DNA from: an uncultured Bacteroidia bacterium
GTDB lineage: Bacteria; Bacteroidota; Bacteroidia; Bacteroidales; UBA932
Assembly: GCA_902790635.1 (NCBI GenBank)
Contig: CADASN010000016.1
Span: 1 to 42,780 of the forward strand
DNA: 42,780 bases
Direction of reading: 5' to 3'
Shown here: positions 7,360-15,046 of the stretch, in pieces
Layout: the number at the start of each line of letters is the position of its first letter
Numbering within the stretch: the first letter of the stretch is position 1
The notes under the pieces: generated by a model
What the model was told of the DNA's origin: nothing
Seen by the model: only the letters and a program-made list of their open reading frames with translations
Databases searched by the model: none
Made by a program: the position numbers and the translations under genes

Positions 7360-8199
7360 ATGGAGCAGACACAACCGATCCTGATAGACCTGGCCGACTA
7401 CGAGTATGCCGGCGAGGGCGCCAACGGCAGCAGCTACAACCACAAGTCCGACCCGGACATCATGCTCAAGCTCTACAACCCCGGCAAGGAAGGACATGCC
7501 CGCGGTGAATGGCTTGTCGCGAAAAAGGTCTTCGACCTGGGCATCCCCACCCCCGAGCCCGGCGATCTCGTCACGGACGGCGAGCGTGTCGGGATCCGTT
7601 TCCGCCGCATCAGCGGCAAAAAGTCCTTCTCCCGCGCCGTCGGGGACGACCCGGAACACGTGGAAGAGTACGCCCGCGAATTCGCGCAGATGTGCCGCCA
7701 GCTGCATTCGGTGCATGTGGACACCTCCGTCTTCGAGAACGTCAAGGACCGGTATCTCCGCCTGCTCCGGGAGAATCCTTTCTTCACGCCGGAAGAGAAA
7801 GAGAAGATCGCCGCCTTCATCCGCCAGGCGCCCGATGCCGACATCGCCCTACACGGCGACCTGCAGTACAGCAACGCCATCTTCGTCGGCGACGAGCGCT
7901 ACTTCATCGACCTCGGTGACTTCTGCTACGGCTATCCGATGTTCGACATCGGCATGGTCTATCTCTGCTGCTACCTCAGCAGCGCTGACTTCATCCAGGA
8001 GATGTACCACATGTCCAAACCGACCGCCCAGACCTTCTGGGATGCCTTCGCCCCCGCGTATTTCGGCCCGGACGCCGACCTGGAAGCCATCGAGCGGGAA
8101 GTCCGCATCTACGCCGGACTCAAGACCCTGATCGTCGAGCGCGACACCCGTTGTCCCATGCCCGAGTTCCGTGCCGAGCTGGAGCCCATCCTCAAATAG
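7360..8199 (+). CDS. APH-like phosphotransferase (TIGR02172-type)
   Basis: A 279-aa cytoplasmic protein with the aminoglycoside-phosphotransferase/choline-kinase fold. The nucleotide loop is near GEGANGSSY (18-26), and K37 in the IMLKLY strand is the likely ATP lysine. The Brenner motif HGDLQYSN (165-172) carries catalytic D167, and FIDLGDF (182-188) supplies the metal-binding D184. It resembles the family first named as a Fibrobacter paralogous family, TIGR02172, whose substrate is unknown. It lies 9 nt after the hydrolase gene and 12 nt before the phosphatase gene. Aminoglycoside resistance is unlikely given this context; a small-molecule or protein kinase role in the same pathway is possible but unproven. 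Confidence 0.8.
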   Translation: MEQTQPILIDLADYEYAGEGANGSSYNHKSDPDIMLKLYNPGKEGHARGEWLVAKKVFDLGIPTPEPGDLVTDGERVGIRFRRISGKKSFSRAVGDDPEHVEEYAREFAQMCRQLHSVHVDTSVFENVKDRYLRLLRENPFFTPEEKEKIAAFIRQAPDADIALHGDLQYSNAIFVGDERYFIDLGDFCYGYPMFDIGMVYLCCYLSSADFIQEMYHMSKPTAQTFWDAFAPAYFGPDADLEAIEREVRIYAGLKTLIVERDTRCPMPEFRAELEPILK

Positions 8200-8211
8200 C
8201 CCTTTCCCACT

Positions 8212-10293
8212 ATGCCCAGAATCAAAGATGCCTTCCAGCGGATCTACGCCCTGCAGGGCCTGATGCTCATCATCGTCGCCGCTTTCATGTTGGAGACGAC
8301 TTCCGTCATCCAGTATCATTTCACGAAAAAAGGCCTTCGAGAAGAAGCCGACCGGCGCGCAGAAAGCGAGCTGGCCGTCAGCCGCCTGGAGATGGAGAAG
8401 ATCACCGGTTCCGTCGAGTCCGCCACCGACAATCTCGCCTGGATCCTCGAGCGCGAGCTGGACAACCCGGAGCGTTTCTTCGACTTGTTCAAGCGGATGA
8501 TGGATAGCAACCCGGTCATCCTGGACGGGTTCGCGGCCTTCACGCCGGAGTATTATCCTGAGAAGGGGCACTGGTTCGAGCCGCTCCTCGCCCGCCGGGG
8601 CGACAGCTACGAAGAGATGGTCCTGGGGTCCGAGGGCCACGATTATTTCCAGTCAGACTGGTACACGCAGGTCATACAGACAGGCAAGAGCTACTGGAGC
8701 GAGCCCTATTTCGACGACAGCGGCGGCCGCACGATGGTCGTCACGTATTCAACGCCGGTCTGGGACCAGGACGGCCAGATTGTCGGCATCGTGGGTGCCG
8801 ACCTCTCGCTCGCATGGCTGACGGAGCTGGTCGTCGGCATCCAGCTGTATCCCGACTCCTTCAGTACGCTGACCAGCCGGAGCGGGCAGATGATGGCCTG
8901 TCCGGCCGAGACGTTGGAAGTCGCCAAAACCCTGCGCTATGATACGCAGATGGAGCGGACCGGCTGGAAAATGTCCATCGTCATCCCCGAGGAAGAGATT
9001 CTCCGGCATGCCAAGATAATCGGCAGCATCGTGCTGCTGCTCCAGCTACTGGGGCTCGGCCTGCTCATGCTGATCATCTGGCGCGCCGCCATCCACCTGC
9101 TCCGCCTCAAGAAAGAGCGGGATTCCAAAGCGAAAATCGAAGGCGAACTCAAGATTGCAAGCGCCATCCAGATGGCCATGCTTCCGAAGACCTTCCCCAC
9201 CTACCCGGAGCGCAGCGACCTGGACCTGTTCGGTTCGCTGACGCCGGCCAAGGAAGTCGGCGGCGACCTGTTCGACTTCTTCATCCGCGACAACCGGCTG
9301 TTCTTCTGCATCGGCGATGTCTCCGGCAAGGGCATCCCCGCCTCGCTGGTGATGGCGGTCACGCGCAGCCTTTTCCGCAGCACGTCCGCGCACGAATCCA
9401 ACCCGGGACGCATCGTTTCCCACATCAATGACGCCATCAGCGAAGGCAACGAAACCAACATGTTCGTCACCTTCTTCCTGGGTATCCTGGACCTCAACGA
9501 CGGGCACCTGCGCTACTGCAATGCCGGCCACAACGCTCCCCTGCTGCTCACGGAAGGCGATTCGCGGCCGATCGACGTGCAGCCGAACGTGCCGCTCGGC
9601 ATCATGGAAGGACTCAAGTTCGCCACGCAGCAGCGCATCATCCCCCAGGGAAGCACGCTGTTCCTCTTTACCGACGGCCTCACGGAAGCGGAAGACGCCC
9701 AGAAGGAGCTCTTCGGCGACCAGCGCCTGGAGGATGCCACCCGCGAGATCGCGCCGCTGAGCGCCAAGGAGCAGATCCAGAGCGTCATCGAGTCCGTCCG
9801 GGAGCATGTCCAGCAGGCTCCGCAGAGCGACGACCTGACCATGCTCAGCATCAAGTTCCTGGGGTATTCCGGCGACGCCCGTGACCGCCACCTGATGCTG
9901 CAGAACGACATCAAGCAGATCCCGCAGCTGGCTGACTTTATCGAAGATATCGCGGAGGAGACCGGCATCAGCCAGGCATTGGCCATGAGCCTCAACCTCG
10001 CCCTCGAAGAAGCGGTCGTCAATGCCATCCTCTACGCGTATCCGGAGGGGATGGAAGGACTCGTGGAGATCGAGGCGCTCATCCGGGACAACACGGTCCA
10101 CTTCATCGTCAGCGACACCGGCCGTCCCGTGGATCCCACCCAGTTGGACGACGAGGAAGACCTCAACCGGATCCTCGAAGACCGGACGAACAATGCCCTC
10201 GGCATCTACATGGTCCGCAACATCATGGATACCGTCTACTACGAGCGTACCGACGGTCGCAACTGCCTGCACATGACCAAGAAGCTTTCGTAG
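8212..10293 (+). CDS. Cache-PP2C(SpoIIE)-HATPase membrane sensor
   Basis: A 693-aa inner-membrane signalling protein. TM1 lies at about 14-31, then a periplasmic Cache-type sensor (about 35-262, including EPYFDDSGGRTMVVTYSTPV and the IVGIVGADLSL strand), then TM2 at about 265-290. A PP2C/SpoIIE serine phosphatase follows (about 310-555): IQMAMLP, KEVGGDLFDFF near 350, GDVSGKGIPASLVM, and SDDLTM near 539 give the metal aspartates. The C-terminus is an RsbW/SpoIIAB-like HATPase (about 565-693), with N-box ALEEAVVNA near 597-605 and ALGIYMVRNIM. Such proteins run partner-switch pathways through STAS anti-anti-sigma proteins. Phosphatase and kinase are fused in one chain, and no STAS gene is in the window. 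It is the last gene of the operon and is followed by a hairpin array. Confidence 0.9.
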   Translation: MPRIKDAFQRIYALQGLMLIIVAAFMLETTSVIQYHFTKKGLREEADRRAESELAVSRLEMEKITGSVESATDNLAWILERELDNPERFFDLFKRMMDSNPVILDGFAAFTPEYYPEKGHWFEPLLARRGDSYEEMVLGSEGHDYFQSDWYTQVIQTGKSYWSEPYFDDSGGRTMVVTYSTPVWDQDGQIVGIVGADLSLAWLTELVVGIQLYPDSFSTLTSRSGQMMACPAETLEVAKTLRYDTQMERTGWKMSIVIPEEEILRHAKIIGSIVLLLQLLGLGLLMLIIWRAAIHLLRLKKERDSKAKIEGELKIASAIQMAMLPKTFPTYPERSDLDLFGSLTPAKEVGGDLFDFFIRDNRLFFCIGDVSGKGIPASLVMAVTRSLFRSTSAHESNPGRIVSHINDAISEGNETNMFVTFFLGILDLNDGHLRYCNAGHNAPLLLTEGDSRPIDVQPNVPLGIMEGLKFATQQRIIPQGSTLFLFTDGLTEAEDAQKELFGDQRLEDATREIAPLSAKEQIQSVIESVREHVQQAPQSDDLTMLSIKFLGYSGDARDRHLMLQNDIKQIPQLADFIEDIAEETGISQALAMSLNLALEEAVVNAILYAYPEGMEGLVEIEALIRDNTVHFIVSDTGRPVDPTQLDDEEDLNRILEDRTNNALGIYMVRNIMDTVYYERTDGRNCLHMTKKLS

Positions 10294-10318
10294 CCGTCCG
10301 AGGTTTGAGCGAAGCGAA

Positions 10319-10459
10319 GCGCCGTCAGGCGCGTGCCGGAGGGAGGAGCGATGCGACGACCGGGAGGCACCCGGCGAAACGAAGTGGAGCCGGCATGCCC
10401 CTGGGGGCAGCCGCGAAGCGGCGGGGGTAAAGGGATGCAATCCCGGAGCCGAAGCGAAA
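10319..10459. repeat. Array of short GC-rich hairpins
   Basis: Five perfect inverted repeats follow each other: 10319-10332 (GCGCC/GGCGC), 10360-10374 (CCGGG/CCCGG), 10396-10409 (TGCCCC/GGGGCA), 10410-10422 (GCCGC/GCGGC) and 10432-10444 (GGGAT/ATCCC). The tRNA terminator hairpin at 10460-10484 makes a sixth. There is no plausible coding frame. The stretch lies between the convergent ends of the phosphatase gene and tRNA-Ser, and looks like a structured repeat or 3' element. Confidence 0.6.
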
Positions 10460-10484
10460 GAAGCAGCGCGATTTGCGCTGCTTC
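10460..10484 (-). terminator. Terminator of tRNA-Ser
   Basis: A perfect 10-bp stem (10460-10469 with 10475-10484) with a 5-nt loop begins 6 nt past the tRNA 3' end on the minus strand. It is followed by TTTCGCTTC, a short U-poor tail. It can form on either strand and may also block transcription coming from the phosphatase gene. Confidence 0.6.
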
Positions 10485-10489
10485 TGGAG

Positions 10490-10574
10490 CGGAGGCGGAG
10501 GGATTCGAACCCCCGGAACGTCGCCGTTCAACAGTTTTCAAGACTGCCGCCATCGACCACTCGGCCACACCTCC
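10490..10574 (-). tRNA. tRNA-Ser (anticodon UGA)
   Basis: An 85-nt class II tRNA read on the minus strand. The 7-bp acceptor stem pairs 10574-10568 with 10497-10491, with one G-T pair and G as discriminator base at 10490. The D-arm (GCCGAGTGGTC) is followed by an anticodon loop reading CTTGAAA, so the anticodon is UGA (Ser, UCN codons). A long variable arm with stem GAACG/CGTTC is diagnostic of tRNA-Ser. The T-arm contains GGTTCGAATCC. CCA is not encoded. It has its own promoter at 10588-10618 and a terminator at 10460-10484. Confidence 0.97.
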
Positions 10575-10587
10575 GGAAAAGGGACTG

Positions 10588-10618
10588 CAAATATAGGAAT
10601 TATTCGATTCCGGGACAA
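10588..10618 (-). promoter_or_regulatory. Promoter of tRNA-Ser
   Basis: Minus-strand TATATTTG (10595-10588) is a perfect -7 box, with TTG (10618-10616) 20 bp upstream. The box ends 13 nt before the mature tRNA 5' end, leaving room for a few nucleotides of 5' leader. The -33 element lies in the loop of a small hairpin (10608-10626) that may end the lspA transcript. Confidence 0.7.
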
Positions 10619-10633
10619 GCCCGGAAAGACGGT

Positions 10634-11203
10634 TTACGCCTTCTTGCCCTCGACTTGCTTCTTGTCGTCTTTGGCAAAGAACTTCCACTGGAAGAGGATC
10701 AGGTAGAAAGCACCCACCGTCACGCAGGAATCGGCGAAATTGAAGACCGGGCTGAAGAAGATCACACGCTCACCTTCGCGGATGATCGGGAAGTAGAACA
10801 TGTCCACCACCTTGCCGAACATGAAGGGGGCATAGTCCCAGACCAGGCCGTAGAAGAGGCAGTCGATGATATTGCCGATCGCTCCGGCGGTGATCAGGGT
10901 CAGCCCGACCAGCACGCCCTTCGGGGTGTCTCCCTTCTTGATCAGCGAACAGATCCACCAGATCAGGGCCCCGCTCAGCACGATGCGGAAGAGCGACAGG
11001 AGGAACTTGCCCACCTGGCCGCCGAACGCCATGCCGAACGCCATGCCTTCGTTCTCCACGAAGCAGAGGCGGAACCACTGTCCGATGACGAAGATCTGTT
11101 CGCCCAGGTCCATGTTCGTCTTGACCAGGTATTTGATCACCTGGTCGATGACGACGAGCCCGATCCCGAGCAGCAGGAGCCGTTTGCCCTGGGAAAGTTT
11201 CAT
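10634..11203 (-). CDS. lspA: Lipoprotein signal peptidase LspA
   Basis: A 189-aa inner-membrane aspartic protease (signal peptidase II) that removes the signal peptide of diacylglyceryl-modified prolipoproteins. Four hydrophobic segments are visible. NIIDCLF gives catalytic D114, and FNFADSC gives D158; VVIDQVIK near 17-24 and FVENEGMAFG are also family motifs. I chose the ATG at 11203 because it lies 1 nt past the dksA stop and begins right before the first membrane segment. An in-frame ATG at 11227 would add 8 residues and overlap dksA. It is the third gene of ileS-dksA-lspA, an arrangement usual in this phylum. The C-terminal KDDKKQVEGKKA tail is cytoplasmic. Confidence 0.95.
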   Translation of the reverse strand: MKLSQGKRLLLLGIGLVVIDQVIKYLVKTNMDLGEQIFVIGQWFRLCFVENEGMAFGMAFGGQVGKFLLSLFRIVLSGALIWWICSLIKKGDTPKGVLVGLTLITAGAIGNIIDCLFYGLVWDYAPFMFGKVVDMFYFPIIREGERVIFFSPVFNFADSCVTVGAFYLILFQWKFFAKDDKKQVEGKKA

Positions 11204-11204
11204 G

Positions 11205-11603
11205 CTAGTTCTTTCCCTGTTTGGCAAGCATTTCCTTGGCCTCGACGGTCAGGGTGGCGTGCGGCACCAGGCGAAGGCGCTCCTTGGGGATGAGCTTGCC
11301 GGTCACGCGGCAGACGCCGTAGGTCTTGTTCTCGATGCGGATCAGGGCCGCTTCGAGGTTCTGGATGAACTTGTACTGGCGCTGGGCCATCTGGCTGGCC
11401 TCTTCCTTGGAGAGCTGGAAAGCACCATCATCCTCGACGGTACGGAAAGAAGGGGTCGTATCTTCGATATCGTTGGTGCCGTTGTGCATGACGACCTGGC
11501 GGAGCGTGTTGTACTCGGCCTTGGCCTTGGCGAGCTTCTCCTCGATGATGGCCTTGAATTCGGCCAGTTCAGCGTCTGAATAGCGGGTTTTGTTCTCTGA
11601 CAT
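11205..11603 (-). CDS. DksA/TraR-family regulator with degenerate zinc finger
   Basis: A 132-aa cytoplasmic protein with a long N-terminal coiled-coil-like segment (about 10-90), then YGVCRVTGKLIPKERL (95-110), where a C4 zinc finger would lie. Only one Cys (C98) is present, so the classical four-Cys zinc site is lost; I recall similar degenerate forms in Bacteroidota relatives. Family members bind the RNA polymerase secondary channel and tune transcription, often together with (p)ppGpp. The gene starts 14 nt after ileS stops and is followed 1 nt later by lspA. The same window also encodes GreA, another secondary-channel factor, and the alarmone enzymes. Confidence 0.85.
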   Translation of the reverse strand: MSENKTRYSDAELAEFKAIIEEKLAKAKAEYNTLRQVVMHNGTNDIEDTTPSFRTVEDDGAFQLSKEEASQMAQRQYKFIQNLEAALIRIENKTYGVCRVTGKLIPKERLRLVPHATLTVEAKEMLAKQGKN

Positions 11604-11617
11604 TGTCTATGAAATGG

Positions 11618-14600
11618 TTAGCTAGTGTGTTTCGTGACTTGGATGCGGATCGCGCCGTCGCCCCACTCGACCTCCGCGGCCCCTTCGGGCGCTTCGGCGA
11701 GCGGCTTGAGCTCCAGCGAGAGCGAGAGCGTCTGGGCGGCGACATAGTCCGCGTATTCGGACAGGGCGTCCCGAAGTTCTTCGGCAGCCTGGCCGTCGGC
11801 ATAGACCACCGTGTGGATGCGGTCGGTGACTTCGAAACCGCTGTCCTTGCGGAGGGTCTGGACCGGGTGGATGAGTTCGCGGGCATTTCCTTCGCGCAGG
11901 AGTTCCGGCGTCTGGATGATGTCCAGGGCGAGGGTAAGGGTCCCTTCGGTGGCGACGAGCCAGCCGGGCATGTCCTCGGAATGGATCTCGTAGTCCCCCT
12001 TGGAGAGCGTGACGTCACCGGACGGCAGCGAGAGTACATAGGTGTCCTCCGAGCGCTCGATGGCAGCGATCTCCTCCTGGGAGAGCTGTCCGAACGCGGC
12101 GGCGATCTCCTTCATCTGCTTGCCGTAGATCTTGCCGAGGGTCTTGAAATTCGGCTTGATCTTCTTCGTGATGATCCCTGTGGTGTCGTGCAGGTACTCG
12201 ATCTGCTTGACGTTGACCTCGGTCAGGAAGATGTCGCTGACGCGCTGGATGTGCTCCTTGACCGTGTCGTCCATGACGGGCACCAGCACCTTGGCGAGCG
12301 GCTTGCGGACGTTGATGCCCACTTTCTTGCGCAGGGCCAGGACCATCGAGGAGGCCTTCTGGGCGAAGCCCATGCTCTCCTCCAGCTCCTGGTCCACCAG
12401 CGTGGCGGCGTAGTGCGGCATCGGCTGGTAATGTACGCTGTCGGCTCCCTGGACCAGGTCCAGCCAGAGGCGGTCCATGAAGAACGGGGCGATCGGCGCG
12501 CCCAGCAGGGCCACGCCCTTCAGCACCTCGTACAGGGTCTGGTAGGCCGAGAGCTTGTCCTCGGCCAGTCCGGTACCCCAGAGGCGCTTCTTGTTGAGGC
12601 GGATGTACCAGTTGGACAGGTCGTCGCAGACGAAATCCTGCACCAGGCGACCCGCCGACGTGATGTCATAGTCCTCGTAGGCATCCACGACCCCCTTCAC
12701 GAGGGTGTTCAGCCGGCTGATGATCCAGCGGTCGAACATCGGACGCCGCTCATACGGAACGGCCGGAGCCTCCGGATCGAAATGATCGATATTGGCGTAC
12801 AGCGCGAAGACGGAGTAGGAGTTGTAGAGCGTGCCGAAGAACTTGCGGCGCACTTCCTCCACGCCCGCCTCGTCGAACTTGAGGTTATCCCAGGGCTGGG
12901 AGTTGGTCATCATGTACCAGCGGAGGGCGTCCGGGCCGTATTTGTCCATCGCCTGGAAAGGATCCACGGCGTTGCCGAGGCGCTTGCTCATCTTCTCCCC
13001 CTTCTTGTCCAGCACGAGGCCGTTGGAGATCACGCGCCGGAAGGCAGGCGTGCCGCTGACCATCGTGTGGATGGCGTGCAGGGTGTAGAACCACCCGCGC
13101 GTCTGGTCCACGCCTTCGGCGATGAAATCCGCGGTGCAGCCGAAGTCCGGGGTGTCGATGCCGCGCAGGCCCGTCTGGGCGTACGGCATCGCGCCGGAGT
13201 CGAACCACACGTCGATCAGGTCGGTCTCGCGGGTCATCTTGCGCCCGGAGGGGCTGACGAGGAAGATCTGGTCCACGTAGGGACGGTGGAGGTCGATCTT
13301 GTCGTAATTGTCCTTGGACATGTCCGCCGGGTCGAAACCGCGGTCACGCAGCGGGTTGGAGGCCATGAAGCCGGCGGCGACGGCCTTGTCGATCTCGGTG
13401 TACAGTTCCCTGACGGAGCCGATGCAGATCTCCTCCTTGCCGTCTTCGGTCCGCCAGACCGGCAGCGGCGTGCCCCAGTAGCGGCTGCGGCTGAGGTTCC
13501 AGTCCTGGATGTTCTCCAGCCATTTGCCGAAACGGCCCGTGCCCGTGGATTCGGGTTTCCAGGTAATCTGCCCGTTGAGCTCCATCATCTGCTCGCGGAC
13601 GGCGGTGGTCTTGATGAACCAGCTGTCGAGCGGGTAGTAGAGCACCGGCTTGTCCGTGCGCCAGCAGTGCGGGTAGGAGTGCACGTGCTTCTCGATCTTG
13701 AAGGCCTTGCCCTGCTGCTTGAGCATCACGCAGAGGTCGACGTCCAGGGTCGGGGCGTCCGGGGCGAGGCTGCTGTCGTAGGCGTTCTTGACGTAGCGGC
13801 CGGCCCACTCGGCGTAGTCCGGGCTGACGTGGGTGGCCACATAGTCCGGATCCAGGTCCTCCAGGCGGCAGAAGCGGCCCTGGAGGTCCACCTGCGCCTG
13901 CGGATCGCCGTTGCGGTCGATGACCTGCAGGGGGGCGATGCCGGCGGCGCGGCCCACCTTGGCGTCGTCAGCGCCGAAGGTCGGCGCAATGTGGACGATG
14001 CCCGTACCCTCTTCCGTGCTCACGTAGTCGCCGGGAATCACGCGGAAAGCATCCCCGTCGGGACGGAACCAGGGAATCAGCTGCTCGTAGCGCAGGCCCA
14101 CGAGCTCGCTTCCCTTGACGCTGCCGGGCAGGACCTCGAAAGGCACCTTGCCGCCGAAAAGCGTCGGCACGAGCGCCTCGGCGACGATGTAGGTCGCAGG
14201 AGCGCCGGTGTAGGGATTCGCGGAGCGGACTTTGACATAGTCGATATTCGGGCCGACGCAGAGCGCCGTGTTCGAAGCGAGGGTCCAGGGGGTCGTGGTC
14301 CAGGCGAGGATGTAGAGATCGTCCTCCCCGAGGACCTTGAACTGAACCGTACAGGTGGTGTCCTTGACGTCGCGGTAGCAGCCGGGCTGGTTCAGCTCAT
14401 GCGTGCTCAGGCCCGTGCCCGCGGCCGGGCTGTACGGCTGGATGCTCTTGCCTTTATAGAGCAGGCCCTTGCCGTAGATGTCCTTGAGCAGGTACCACAG
14501 GGTCTCGATGTAGCGGTTGTCGTAGGTGATGTACGGATCGTCCATATCGACCCAGTAGCCGATACGTTCGGTGAGGTTCCGCCATTCGGCGGTGTATTTC

Positions 14601-14974
14601 ATGACCTCTTCGCGGCAGGTGCGGTTGTACTCCTCCACGGAGATCTTCGTCCCGATGTCTTCCTTGGTGATGCCGAGTTTCTTCTCGACACCGAGTTCGA
14701 CCGGCAGTCCGTGCGTGTCCCAGCCCGCGCGGCGGCGGACCTTGTACCCGGACTGGGTCTTATAACGGCAGACGGCGTCCTTGATGGAGCGGGCCATCAC
14801 GTGATGGATGCCCGGCATCCCGTTCGCGGACGGGGGTCCTTCGAAGAAAATGAACTCGGGAGCTCCTTCGCGGAGCGTGAGCGATTTCTCGAAAGCATGG
14901 TCCTTGCGCCAGCGATCCAGCACTTCTTCACCCACGGAGACCAAGTCCAAGCCGTTATACTCTTTGAATATCAT
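11618..14974 (-). CDS. ileS: Isoleucyl-tRNA synthetase
   Basis: An 1118-aa class I aminoacyl-tRNA synthetase that charges tRNA-Ile in the cytoplasm. The HIGH-type signature lies in PSANGMPGIHHVMAR (48-62, core GIHH) and the KMSKS-type loop is KMSKR at 661-665. The large insert between them (about 180-400) is the CP1 editing domain that clears mischarged Val. The C-terminal 350 residues are the anticodon-binding region. The length and motif wording fit the long type seen in Bacteroidota. It is the first gene of the ileS-dksA-lspA operon, with a promoter 36 nt upstream of the ATG. Confidence 0.97.
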   Translation of the reverse strand: MIFKEYNGLDLVSVGEEVLDRWRKDHAFEKSLTLREGAPEFIFFEGPPSANGMPGIHHVMARSIKDAVCRYKTQSGYKVRRRAGWDTHGLPVELGVEKKLGITKEDIGTKISVEEYNRTCREEVMKYTAEWRNLTERIGYWVDMDDPYITYDNRYIETLWYLLKDIYGKGLLYKGKSIQPYSPAAGTGLSTHELNQPGCYRDVKDTTCTVQFKVLGEDDLYILAWTTTPWTLASNTALCVGPNIDYVKVRSANPYTGAPATYIVAEALVPTLFGGKVPFEVLPGSVKGSELVGLRYEQLIPWFRPDGDAFRVIPGDYVSTEEGTGIVHIAPTFGADDAKVGRAAGIAPLQVIDRNGDPQAQVDLQGRFCRLEDLDPDYVATHVSPDYAEWAGRYVKNAYDSSLAPDAPTLDVDLCVMLKQQGKAFKIEKHVHSYPHCWRTDKPVLYYPLDSWFIKTTAVREQMMELNGQITWKPESTGTGRFGKWLENIQDWNLSRSRYWGTPLPVWRTEDGKEEICIGSVRELYTEIDKAVAAGFMASNPLRDRGFDPADMSKDNYDKIDLHRPYVDQIFLVSPSGRKMTRETDLIDVWFDSGAMPYAQTGLRGIDTPDFGCTADFIAEGVDQTRGWFYTLHAIHTMVSGTPAFRRVISNGLVLDKKGEKMSKRLGNAVDPFQAMDKYGPDALRWYMMTNSQPWDNLKFDEAGVEEVRRKFFGTLYNSYSVFALYANIDHFDPEAPAVPYERRPMFDRWIISRLNTLVKGVVDAYEDYDITSAGRLVQDFVCDDLSNWYIRLNKKRLWGTGLAEDKLSAYQTLYEVLKGVALLGAPIAPFFMDRLWLDLVQGADSVHYQPMPHYAATLVDQELEESMGFAQKASSMVLALRKKVGINVRKPLAKVLVPVMDDTVKEHIQRVSDIFLTEVNVKQIEYLHDTTGIITKKIKPNFKTLGKIYGKQMKEIAAAFGQLSQEEIAAIERSEDTYVLSLPSGDVTLSKGDYEIHSEDMPGWLVATEGTLTLALDIIQTPELLREGNARELIHPVQTLRKDSGFEVTDRIHTVVYADGQAAEELRDALSEYADYVAAQTLSLSLELKPLAEAPEGAAEVEWGDGAIRIQVTKHTS

Positions 14975-14992
14975 ATTTTTTGCCTAATTTTG
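14963..14992 (+). promoter_or_regulatory. Promoter of cvpA-tsaB
   Basis: TAATTTTG (14985-14992) is a perfect -7 box, with TTTG (14963-14966) 18 bp upstream. It lies partly inside the 5' end of ileS on the other strand and overlaps the ileS leader. The cvpA ATG is at 15047. Confidence 0.6.
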
Positions 14993-15009
14993 CATTTGTT
15001 TTGAGCTTG

Positions 15010-15040
15010 CAAATTTAGCGATTTCTACCCATTTAACCAA
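15010..15040 (-). promoter_or_regulatory. Promoter of ileS-dksA-lspA
   Basis: Minus-strand TAAATTTG (15017-15010) is a perfect -7 box, with TTG (15040-15038) 20 bp upstream. It is divergent from, and only 17 bp away from, the -7 box of the cvpA promoter. Confidence 0.65.
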
Positions 15041-15046
15041 AACGTT

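Noticed and set aside
7360-8199. Aminoglycoside resistance gene
   Set aside because: The fold is APH-like, but the sequence fits the TIGR02172-type family and sits in a signalling operon. There are no mobile elements nearby.
10319-10484. CRISPR array
   Set aside because: The hairpins differ from each other in sequence and spacing. There are no identical repeats with unique spacers and no cas genes.
11603-15004. A very long open frame antisense to ileS (over 1100 codons)
   Set aside because: GC-rich codon use leaves the opposite strand free of stops. The translation has no recognisable domain, and ileS on the minus strand is unmistakable. Similar long antisense frames over glgP, the debranching enzyme, prs-der and the beta-helix gene are rejected for the same reason.
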